The notes below the pieces were generated by a model, which was given only the letters and a program-made list of their open reading frames with translations, had not been told where the DNA came from and ran no database searches. From Clostridiales bacterium (lineage in GTDB: Bacteria; Bacillota; Clostridia; Oscillospirales; Oscillospiraceae), in assembly GCA_012728025.1 (NCBI GenBank), contig JAAYFX010000109.1, forward strand, positions 1 through 9,498: a stretch of DNA of 9,498 bases, given 5' to 3'. Below are positions 1 to 5,418 of this stretch, piece after piece (the first letter of the stretch is position 1; each line of letters starts with the position of its first letter). The position numbers were made by a program, and so were the translations under genes.

Positions 1-392
1 CTATCGACCCTGTATGGGCTCTTTCCATTAGCAGCGAAGGACTGCTGGATGGTATGTATTATGTAAGTGTCCTTAATGCCGAACTTTTAGATGACGCAGA
101 CGGAAATCCGGCGATTAGGGTATATTACGATTTTAAAAACAATTCGGAAGATACTATAAGTTTCCACAGCGCCCTGTACATACGAAGCTATCAGGACGGA
201 ATATCCCTGAGCCAGTCATATTTGACAAACGCCAGTGAAACTGACGAAAATATTTACGCTGAAATTGCCTCAGGTGAAACTATAAGGGCTTCGGCTGTTT
301 TTAAGCTGCGAAACGAAACTTCCGCTGTTGAGGCCAATGTGGAGGCTTACACATCTTATGCCGCTGTTGGCCAGACATACAATATAAAATAG
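1..392 (+). CDS. DUF5067 domain protein, 3' part only
   Basis: The reading frame is open from the window edge (first whole codon at base 3) to a TAG stop, giving 129 visible residues; the gene starts outside the window. The Met at base 54 is an in-frame internal codon and has no ribosome binding site, so it is not the start. The visible part resembles the C-terminal DUF5067 domain of Gram-positive secreted proteins and lipoproteins: a beta-rich immunoglobulin-like fold with the phrase VYYDFKNNSEDTISF, a later polar stretch ALYIRSYQDGISL, and a conserved 'ASGETIRASAVFKL' segment near the end. Such proteins usually carry an N-terminal signal peptide or lipobox, which cannot be seen here. Their molecular role is unknown; they are presumed to act outside the membrane. 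Transcription appears to end at the hairpin directly downstream. The family call is from pattern recognition and is fairly confident. Confidence 0.8.
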   Translation, partial: IDPVWALSISSEGLLDGMYYVSVLNAELLDDADGNPAIRVYYDFKNNSEDTISFHSALYIRSYQDGISLSQSYLTNASETDENIYAEIASGETIRASAVFKLRNETSAVEANVEAYTSYAAVGQTYNIK

Positions 393-410
393 CTTCTTAA
401 AAAGCAAAAC

Positions 411-446
411 GAAAGTCCGCCAAAAAATGGCGGACTTTTATTTTTT
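411..446. terminator. Bidirectional Rho-independent terminator
   Basis: A perfect 10-bp stem (arms 412-421 and 429-438) closes a 7-base A-rich loop and is followed by a T-rich run to 446. On the minus strand the stem is also followed by a T-rich tract. It lies between the convergent DUF5067 and ACT-protein genes, 19 bases after one stop and 30 bases after the other, so it probably serves both. Confidence 0.88.
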
Positions 447-476
447 CATTAAGTTTTCATTCTTTTTCCGCCTTGG

Positions 477-905
477 CTAATACTTTATATCATCAGCACT
501 CAGGAGAGAAAAGCCTTTTGAGCTAAGGCAGCCCAGAGCTTTTTCCTCATCATCACATTTCAAGATGACCGTTGCCAAACCAGCCTTCGGTGAAACAAAG
601 CCATAGCAGTATTCAATCATTATATTGCTTTCCGTCAGGGCGACAAGGGCTTCGTGGAAGGTGCCGGGGCTGTCGTCTACGGCAAGGGCTAAAACGTCGG
701 TTTCAATAACCGTCATGCCACTTTTATGAAGAGCCGCTAAGGCGTCCTTGCGCCTGTCCACAATAAGGCGCACAACTCCAAAGTCCGTTGTGTCAGCTAT
801 GGAAAGGGCGCGGATATTTATATCCGCATCTGCTAAAACAGCCGTAATGTCTCTGATTGCGCCGTGGCGGTTTTCTGCAAAAACTGAAATTTGTTTTAGT
901 AACAT
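477..905 (-). CDS. Tandem ACT-domain protein
   Basis: A 142-residue protein made of two ACT domains (about residues 1-70 and 71-140). The first has the typical opening beta strand, then ENRHG-AIRDITAVLADADINI and a second strand FGVVRLIV. The second has DDSPGTFHEALVALTESNIMI followed by GLATVILKC. ACT domains bind amino acids or related small ligands at domain interfaces; this stand-alone two-domain type (COG4747-like) has no catalytic domain and is taken to be a regulator or ligand sensor. Its start is 10 bases after the paaK stop, and its ribosome binding site (AGGGGGG) overlaps that stop codon, so the two are almost certainly co-transcribed and translationally coupled. Genes of this type often sit next to phenylacetate-CoA ligase genes in anaerobes. 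The ligand, perhaps an aromatic or branched-chain amino acid, is inference. Confidence 0.9.
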   Translation of the reverse strand: MLLKQISVFAENRHGAIRDITAVLADADINIRALSIADTTDFGVVRLIVDRRKDALAALHKSGMTVIETDVLALAVDDSPGTFHEALVALTESNIMIEYCYGFVSPKAGLATVILKCDDEEKALGCLSSKGFSLLSADDIKY

Positions 906-910
906 ATTGA

Positions 911-918
911 CCCCCCTA
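911..918 (-). promoter_or_regulatory. RBS of the ACT gene, overlapping the paaK stop
   Basis: Read on the minus strand, the paaK stop TAG runs straight into a G-rich Shine-Dalgarno (TAGGGGGG), five bases before the ATG of the ACT gene. This supports the 905 start and points to coupled translation of the pair. Confidence 0.75.
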
Positions 919-2232
919 ATAATTTGCTTGTGTGCGCTTATCGATTACCCGCTTTGCCTTGCCCTCAAAACGCTCTATGCTTCTTGGCTCCACGAGTTTT
1001 ACCTTTGCTGAAATGCCGAGAACCGAATGTATAGCCGCTGTTACCTGACGGGACATGGCTTCAAGTTTTCTTACCTCGTCGGTGAAGGTTCTTTCTGTCA
1101 ACTCCACAAGAACTGTAAGCTTATCAAGGTTTCCTTCCCTTTCAACCACAAGCTGGAAGAAGGGGGCTATGCCCTGCATATCCATGAGGACAGATTCTAT
1201 CTGGGAGGGGAAAACATTGACTCCGCGGATTATAAGCATATCGTCGGTTCTTCCCGCCGGCTTTATCATACGGACAAAGCTGCGGCCGCAGTCACATTGC
1301 CCAGACAACTTCTTGCCCACGTCACGGGTGCGGTAACGTATAAGGGGCAGGGCTTCCTTTGTAATGCAGGTAAATACAATCTCCCCTTCCTCACCATCAG
1401 GCATGGGCAGACCTGTTTCAGGGTCTATGATTTCAAGGTAAAAATGGTCCTCGTTTACATGAAGGCCATTCTGGCACTGACATTCATAGGCCACTCCGGG
1501 GCCTATAATCTCAGACAGACCGTAAATATCATATGCCTTTAGCTTAAGGCGGTTTTCAATCTCGGCCCGCATATTTTCCGTCCAAGGTTCCGCACCAAAA
1601 AAGCCCGCTTTAAGGGAAAGCTCATCAGCGGAGATGCCGTTGGCATCCAGAAATTCAGCTATTGTAAGGGCATAAGAGGGAGTGGCAAGAATAAAGGTGG
1701 GTTTAAAATCCTGCAAAATAGTTACCTGACGGCGGGTGTTTCCTGTGGAGGCGGGAATTGTGGCGCAACCTATGGTTTCTGAGCCAAGGCCGCCGCCCAA
1801 GCCACCGGTAAAAAGACCGTAGCCATAGCTTATATGACCTATATCGGACTTTGTTACACCGCCGGCACCGATGGTGCGGGCCATGACCTCGCCCCAGATT
1901 TTCATATCGGCTTCCGTATAGCCAACAACAGTCTGCTTGCCCGTTGTGCCAGAGGAGGCGTGAAGACGAACGACCTCATCCATAGGCACGGCAAAAAGCC
2001 CATAGGGATAGTTATCACGAAGGTCTTGCTTCAAAGTGAAGGGAAGCTTTGTTATATCGTCTATGCTGTGAATGTCTTTAGGGGATAAACCCATTTCGTC
2101 AAAACGATTTTTATACAGGGGCACGTTTTCATAAACTCTTTTAACAGTGGCGCAAAGCCTTTCACTTTGAAGGGCGTGAAGCTTTTCTCGGGGCATGGTC
2201 TCCGCTTCCGGATTATGAATATGGTATGACAT
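916..2232 (-). CDS. paaK: Phenylacetate-CoA ligase family (AMP-forming)
   Basis: A 438-residue, full-length member of the PaaK branch of the adenylate-forming enzymes. These activate an aryl or related carboxylic acid with ATP to an acyl-adenylate and then to the CoA thioester in the cytoplasm. Visible landmarks are the phosphate-binding loop SSGTTGK (residues 93-99), FFGAEPW (211-217), YDIYGLSE (234-241) for adenine binding, RYRTRDVG (299-306), the hinge region GRTDDMLIIRG (327-337), and EGKAKRVID near the C terminus with the lysines (425 and 427) expected for the adenylation step. Cys251, Cys253, Cys313 and Cys315 form a likely metal-binding or structural set (inference). The start has a purine-rich site (AGAGAGGG) upstream. 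It leads a unit with the ACT gene. In anaerobes such ligases may run in reverse to make ATP from arylacetyl-CoA during aromatic amino acid fermentation, but no iorAB is present here, so the true substrate (phenylacetate, indoleacetate or another acid) is open. Confidence 0.93.
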   Translation of the reverse strand: MSYHIHNPEAETMPREKLHALQSERLCATVKRVYENVPLYKNRFDEMGLSPKDIHSIDDITKLPFTLKQDLRDNYPYGLFAVPMDEVVRLHASSGTTGKQTVVGYTEADMKIWGEVMARTIGAGGVTKSDIGHISYGYGLFTGGLGGGLGSETIGCATIPASTGNTRRQVTILQDFKPTFILATPSYALTIAEFLDANGISADELSLKAGFFGAEPWTENMRAEIENRLKLKAYDIYGLSEIIGPGVAYECQCQNGLHVNEDHFYLEIIDPETGLPMPDGEEGEIVFTCITKEALPLIRYRTRDVGKKLSGQCDCGRSFVRMIKPAGRTDDMLIIRGVNVFPSQIESVLMDMQGIAPFFQLVVEREGNLDKLTVLVELTERTFTDEVRKLEAMSRQVTAAIHSVLGISAKVKLVEPRSIERFEGKAKRVIDKRTQANY

Positions 2233-2318
2233 ATAAATTCCCTCTCTGCATTTATTTTATGATTGTTAAATAATACAACTGCTTTTTGTTTTTCTTACAC
2301 TCAACTTATTACCAAAGC

Positions 2319-2513
2319 TCAAAACTTTCGGCCTTTCGGCAAAAATCTTTCAGGATTGCATTTTGCCCGACAAGCAAACATATAAAGGCCGCCTGTGGAA
2401 GCTATGTCTCGTTTTCTCGCCTTCTTCATAAGGGTTATTCTTAAAAAAGGGGCGCTTTGGCCAAAAGATTCGGCCATATAATAATTATTTATCTGCTGGT
2501 AAGTCTCCGGCAC
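2319..2513 (-). CDS. Doubtful 64-codon ORF upstream of paaK
   Basis: An open frame of 64 codons beginning with GTG. Its only supports are a good G-rich ribosome binding site (AAAGGGGG, seven bases before the GTG) and a TATAAT promoter motif just before that. The predicted peptide is basic in its second half (KKARKR near residues 29-34, ending PKGRKF) and has two cysteines (47 and 51). I recognise no family and it has no membrane segment. A perfect 8-bp tandem repeat (2325-2332 and 2333-2340) encodes its last residues. It ends 86 bases before paaK on the same strand. It could equally be a non-coding stretch of the paaK leader, and I lean slightly that way. Confidence 0.25.
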   Translation of the reverse strand: MPETYQQINNYYMAESFGQSAPFLRITLMKKARKRDIASTGGLYMFACRAKCNPERFLPKGRKF

Positions 2514-2534
2514 TTAAAAACCCCCTTTAGCCCG

Positions 2535-2563
2535 ATTATAGGTAAAAACCGGCGAGATATAAA
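2535..2563 (-). promoter_or_regulatory. Candidate sigma-A promoter toward paaK
   Basis: Read on the minus strand, a perfect TATAAT -10 (2535-2540) lies 17 bases after a weak -35, TTTATA (2558-2563), which overlaps the T-run of the upstream terminator. It would drive the doubtful 64-codon ORF and then paaK and the ACT gene. The predicted start of the RNA falls very close to the ORF's ribosome binding site, which weakens the case that the ORF is translated. No better promoter was found closer to paaK. Confidence 0.4.
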
Positions 2564-2596
2564 AAACGGCCCCGCAGCGAGTCTGCCGCAGGACCG
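2561..2596 (-). terminator. Strong Rho-independent terminator after the small ORF
   Basis: On the minus strand, a 12-bp GC-rich stem (arms 2585-2596 and 2567-2578, with some G-U pairs) closes a six-base loop and is followed at once by six T residues (2561-2566). This is textbook terminator geometry. It lies 25 bases after the stop of the 34-residue ORF and has no other gene to serve, which is the main independent evidence that something upstream on this strand is transcribed. Confidence 0.88.
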
Positions 2597-2621
2597 ATTA
2601 GTTTCCTGTTATAAAGAGCCT

Positions 2622-2726
2622 TTACTCCTTACCTGACAAACCCGAAAATGCCTTACCGAAGAAAAAACCGGTAAAGCTGCCCATAAAGAAAAAGCTATGT
2701 TTGTTGTTTATAAGGCTAGTGTTCAT
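2622..2726 (-). CDS. Small hydrophobic protein, 34 residues
   Basis: An ATG-to-TAA frame of 34 codons with a GGAG ribosome binding site eight bases upstream. The peptide has a polar N-terminal part (MNTSLINNKH), then one hydrophobic segment at about residues 11-30 rich in Phe and Gly with GxxxG-like spacing (MGSFTGFFFGKAF), then a short charged end (SGKE). This is the pattern of a single-pass small membrane protein. A strong terminator follows its stop and an extended -10 promoter-like motif precedes it, so it looks like a complete single-gene transcription unit between paaK and the liv operon. I do not recognise a family and assign no function. An 8-bp inverted repeat (2651-2658 with 2669-2676) inside the frame leaves open that the transcript is instead a structured small RNA. 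Confidence 0.55.
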   Translation of the reverse strand: MNTSLINNKHSFFFMGSFTGFFFGKAFSGLSGKE

Positions 2727-2768
2727 AAGTAAAACTCCAAAATAAAAATAAGAAAAAACTATGGGCTA

Positions 2769-2774
2769 ATGATA
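2769..2774 (-). promoter_or_regulatory. Candidate extended -10 for the small ORF
   Basis: On the minus strand this reads TGC-TATCAT, an extended -10 with five of six bases of the consensus hexamer. No good -35 is present at 16-18 bases upstream (only T/A-rich sequence). Its RNA would start about 35 bases before the small ORF's ATG, leaving room for the ribosome binding site. Confidence 0.35.
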
Positions 2775-2779
2775 GCACA

Positions 2780-2959
2780 GTAAAAGTATTTTTAAAAGTG
2801 GCAGTTTGTACAATATTTGAGGTTTATGCAGTCTCATTATAAAAACTATGACAATAAACTTGGGATATTTTCCTTGAAACTAGCTCATAATCAGTAAATT
2901 TCCTGCAAAACCAACAAAATTGATGTAGTAATTTAAAGTGATTTATGTTTAATGGACTA
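2780..2959. other. AT-rich divergent spacer, no gene seen
   Basis: This is the core of the 867-base region between the paaK and livJ starts. It is much richer in A+T than the genes on either side and has stop codons in all frames. I see no RNA gene, T-box motif or long repeat in it. The only possible regulatory element noticed is a weak CodY-like sequence at 2897-2911. Confidence 0.6.
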
Positions 2960-2988
2960 TTGACTTTATTAGGATATAGATTTAGAAT
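2960..2988 (+). promoter_or_regulatory. Sigma-A promoter of the liv operon
   Basis: TTGACT (2960-2965) and TAGAAT (2983-2988) are separated by exactly 17 bases, and each matches five of six consensus bases. The RNA would begin near 2995, giving a leader of about 105 bases before livJ. Confidence 0.75.
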
Positions 2989-3039
2989 AATTTCAATATA
3001 ATAAGGCGAATATTTGCATTATCAAAATAGTGTAAAAAG

Positions 3040-3068
3040 GGCTTCGTTCAAACACGCAGCCGTTTTTT
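3040..3068 (+). terminator. Terminator-like hairpin in the livJ leader
   Basis: Within the untranslated leader, an 8-position stem with one mismatch (3040-3047 with 3054-3061) closes a six-base loop and is followed by a G and six T residues (3063-3068). This looks like an intrinsic terminator 45-70 bases after the predicted RNA start and 31 bases before the livJ ATG. It could act as an attenuator for the operon. No clear antiterminator or leader peptide was found, so its role is inference. Confidence 0.45.
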
Positions 3069-3087
3069 GTATAGACATGAAATATTA

Positions 3088-3093
3088 GGAGGA
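3088..3093 (+). promoter_or_regulatory. RBS of livJ (decides the start)
   Basis: A perfect AGGAGG lies six bases before the ATG at 3100. This fixes the start there rather than at the in-frame TTG at 3067, and the 3100 start also gives a clean lipoprotein signal peptide. Confidence 0.9.
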
Positions 3094-3099
3094 AAGAAA

Positions 3100-4350
3100 A
3101 TGAAAAAGTTCTTGAGCATTGCGCTTATCCTCGTCCTCATGCTTGGTGTTTTTGCCGCCTGCGGCAACAGCGCTAAGGATACGGAAGACGAGAACAACGT
3201 CCCCAACAATGAGGCAGTAGGCGACCTGCCCGACGAAGGAAACGAGACAGTTTCCGGTGACACCATTAAAATAGGCATGATTGGCTGCCACACCGGCGAC
3301 TATGCCCAGTACGGCCTTGGTGTTAAAAACGGTGCCACCCTTTACATCGACGAGCTTAATGCAAACGGCGGCATCAACGGCAAACAGGTTGAAATCGTAG
3401 CTTATGACAACAAGGGAAACAATCAGGAAGCTATCACCGCTTTTAACCGTGCTGTTGACGAGGGCATCACAGCTCTCATAGGCGACGTTCTCACAGGCAA
3501 CACCATTGCTGTTGTAGGCGAGGCATATCCCCTCAACCTGCCCATGATTACCCCCAGTGCCACAGCAGCAACAGTAACATACGATGACGAAACAGACACA
3601 GTTTACGGAAACGTATTCCGCACCTGCTTTATTGACCCTTTTCAGGGTGAAAAGATGGCTGAGTATGCAAGCGAAGTTTTAAGTGCAAAGACCGCCGCCA
3701 TCCTTTTTGAAACCGGCAACGACTACTCTGTCGGACTTAAGGACGCATTTGTCGCTAAGTGTGCAGAGCTTGATGTTGAAATTGTTTCTCAGGAAGGCTA
3801 TGCCACCGGCGACAAAGACTTCAAAAGCCAGCTTACCACCATATCTTCTAAGAACCCCGATGTTCTTTTCTGCCCCAACTACTATGAAGATGACGGCCTT
3901 ATCATCACTCAGGCCCGTGAAGTCGGCTTTAAGGGCATTGTCCTCGGAGGCGACGGCATGAGCGGAGTTACAGGCTATGCAAGCTCCGAGGTCCTTGAAG
4001 GAACCCTTTATGTTTCCGGCTATGCTCCGGGAAGCACCGACGCTGTTAAGGCTTTTGAAGCCGCTTATACTGAAAAGTACGGCGCCGAGACTTTAAATAT
4101 GTTTGCTGCCACCGCTTATGATGCAGCTATCGTAATGTGCAATGCTCTTGCCGTTGCGGAAGAGGCAGGTTTAGAAGCCGGAACCGACGAATACAAGCAG
4201 GCAGTTATCGACGCTATTCGCGACAATAGCGCCGAGCTGGAGTGCATTACAAGCTCCGGATATGCTTTTGACGAGTATAACAACCCCGTTAAGGATGCTG
4301 TCATCATGAAGGTTGAGGACGGCGAGGAAGTATTCGTAGAAATATTCTAA
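3100..4350 (+). CDS. livJ: Branched-chain amino acid type ABC binding lipoprotein
   Basis: A 416-residue solute-binding protein of the type-1 periplasmic-binding fold (Peripla_BP_6, LivJ-like). It captures a hydrophobic amino acid outside the membrane and delivers it to the permease encoded downstream. It starts with a lipoprotein signal peptide (MKK, a hydrophobic run, then FAAC with lipidated Cys21; the Phe at -3 is unusual), followed by an acidic, low-complexity linker to about residue 53. The binding domain opens with DTIKIGMIGCHTGDYAQYG, and ELNANGGINGKQVEIV (85-100) is a family hallmark. ITPSATAATVT (150-160) corresponds to the strand and loop that hold the ligand's amino and carboxyl groups. 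NDYSVG (207-212) and PDVLFCPNYYEDD (253-265) line the second lobe. A 12-bp hairpin after the stop separates it from the permeases and may raise its relative expression. The exact ligand (Leu/Ile/Val, an aromatic amino acid or another compound) cannot be read from sequence alone. Confidence 0.93.
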   Translation: MKKFLSIALILVLMLGVFAACGNSAKDTEDENNVPNNEAVGDLPDEGNETVSGDTIKIGMIGCHTGDYAQYGLGVKNGATLYIDELNANGGINGKQVEIVAYDNKGNNQEAITAFNRAVDEGITALIGDVLTGNTIAVVGEAYPLNLPMITPSATAATVTYDDETDTVYGNVFRTCFIDPFQGEKMAEYASEVLSAKTAAILFETGNDYSVGLKDAFVAKCAELDVEIVSQEGYATGDKDFKSQLTTISSKNPDVLFCPNYYEDDGLIITQAREVGFKGIVLGGDGMSGVTGYASSEVLEGTLYVSGYAPGSTDAVKAFEAAYTEKYGAETLNMFAATAYDAAIVMCNALAVAEEAGLEAGTDEYKQAVIDAIRDNSAELECITSSGYAFDEYNNPVKDAVIMKVEDGEEVFVEIF

Positions 4351-4372
4351 TATTCCGTTTACAAGCTAATCT

Positions 4373-4399
4373 TGTGCGGGGAGATTTTCTCCCCGCACA
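4373..4399 (+). terminator. 12-bp hairpin between livJ and livH
   Basis: A perfect 12-bp GC-rich stem (4373-4384 with 4388-4399) has a three-base loop. Only a weak T-run follows (CATTTTAAAG), so termination would be partial. In similar operons such hairpins let the binding-protein gene be expressed above the membrane components, by partial termination or by protecting the upstream mRNA 3' end. Which applies here cannot be told from sequence. Confidence 0.6.
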
Positions 4400-4509
4400 T
4401 AGGCATTTTAAAGCCCTGACTCCTTTTCTTGCGAGGACGCTCGATGAGTGGCCCAAACAATAAGTCCGTTTGCGCCAGCCATCGGTCGTCTGCGGCAAAT
4501 CATTACAGA

Positions 4510-4515
4510 AAGAGG
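4510..4515 (+). promoter_or_regulatory. RBS of livH (decides the start)
   Basis: AAGAGG lies seven bases before the ATG at 4523. A longer in-frame reading from a GTG at 4448 would add 25 residues without family resemblance and would bury this site, so 4523 is preferred. Confidence 0.75.
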
Positions 4516-4522
4516 ACTGGAT

Positions 4523-5407
4523 ATGAATATGTCCCTCATAATAAGCCAACTTATAAACGGTCTGCAATCTGGCAGTGTCTATGCTCTGATTGCTCTGGGA
4601 TACAGCATGGTTTACGGCATTATAATGCTGTTAAACTTTGCCCATGGAGATATAATAATGGTCGGAGCCTATGTGGCTTGGCTGGCTATGGTAAACTTTG
4701 CACTAAACCCAATCCTTGCCATAATCCTTGCAATCGCAGCCTGCGTCCTTCTTGGCGTAGTGATTGAAAAGGTCGCCTATACTCCCCTGCGTTCATCACC
4801 GAGGATTTCCCTTTTAATAACAGCTATCGGAGTATCTTTTTTGCTTCAAAATCTGGCACAGCTTGTTTTCGGAGCAGGCTCTCAGCGTGTCCCTGCTATG
4901 ATTTCCGGACCTTCGCTGACCATAGCCGGCCAATATGTAAGTTTTACGGCTATGATTACCATTGTTATTTCAGTTGTTTCCATGCTTCTGCTAACCTTGC
5001 TTGTACAAAAGTCTAAAATGGGCAAGGCAATGCGGGCTGTTTCTGAAGATATGGGAGCGGCCCAGCTTATGGGTATAAGTGTAAACCGCACCATAAGCTT
5101 CACCTTTGCCGTGGGAAGCGCCCTTGCGGGCATAGGCTCTGTTCTTTATTGCTGCGCCTATCCTCAGGCTTCGCCTACCATGGGCAGTATGCTTGGTATA
5201 AAAGCTTTTATAGCAGCAGTTTTAGGCGGCATAGGCTCCATCCCCGGCGCTATGATAGGCGGCTTTTGCATAGGACTTGCCGAGGCGATTATTTCAGCTG
5301 TGGGTCTTTCCGTCTGGAAAGACGGCGTGGTTTTTGCAATCCTTATCATCGTTTTGGTATTCAAGCCCACAGGCATACTGGGTAAAACGATGACTGAAAA
5401 GGTTTAG
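4523..5407 (+). CDS. livH: Branched-chain amino acid ABC permease, LivH type
   Basis: A 294-residue integral membrane protein, normal length for LivH (BPD_transp_2 family). It forms one half of the membrane channel of the importer. The N-terminal stretch INGLQSGSVYALIALGYSM and the signature VYGIIMLLNFAHGDIIMVGAY (about residues 30-50) identify it. Roughly eight hydrophobic segments follow. The cytoplasmic loop GKAMRAVSEDMGAAQLMGI (167-185) is the expected contact with the ATPases, AVLGGIGSIPGAMIGG (232-247) is a conserved glycine-rich motif, and FKPTGILG (280-287) is the usual C-terminal ending. It follows livJ after a 172-base gap that holds a hairpin, and it ends 11 bases before livM. Nothing abnormal is seen. 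Confidence 0.93.
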   Translation: MNMSLIISQLINGLQSGSVYALIALGYSMVYGIIMLLNFAHGDIIMVGAYVAWLAMVNFALNPILAIILAIAACVLLGVVIEKVAYTPLRSSPRISLLITAIGVSFLLQNLAQLVFGAGSQRVPAMISGPSLTIAGQYVSFTAMITIVISVVSMLLLTLLVQKSKMGKAMRAVSEDMGAAQLMGISVNRTISFTFAVGSALAGIGSVLYCCAYPQASPTMGSMLGIKAFIAAVLGGIGSIPGAMIGGFCIGLAEAIISAVGLSVWKDGVVFAILIIVLVFKPTGILGKTMTEKV

Positions 5408-5418
5408 GGGGCGGTACA

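Noticed and set aside
1027..1542. A 171-codon plus-strand frame opposite paaK
   Set aside because: It lies wholly antisense to a strongly supported PaaK coding region, has no ribosome binding site, and its peptide has no recognisable family features.
3014..3088. Possible leader peptide (TTG start) across the livJ attenuator-like hairpin
   Set aside because: No ribosome binding site precedes it and it is not enriched in any single amino acid, so there is no sign of ribosome-mediated attenuation.
3067..3099. Longer livJ start at a TTG
   Set aside because: It would put 11 residues before the signal peptide, and the start falls within the T-run after the leader hairpin. The ATG at 3100 has a perfect AGGAGG and yields a normal lipoprotein signal.
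2780..3099. T-box riboswitch ahead of the amino acid importer
   Set aside because: I searched by eye for the conserved T-box sequence and a specifier stem and saw neither; the leader from the predicted start is also too short.
4429..4767. 112-codon frame overlapping the start of livH in another frame
   Set aside because: Most of it lies inside livH. The peptide has shadow-type composition, and no family is recognised despite a loose GAGGA upstream of an internal ATG at 4444.
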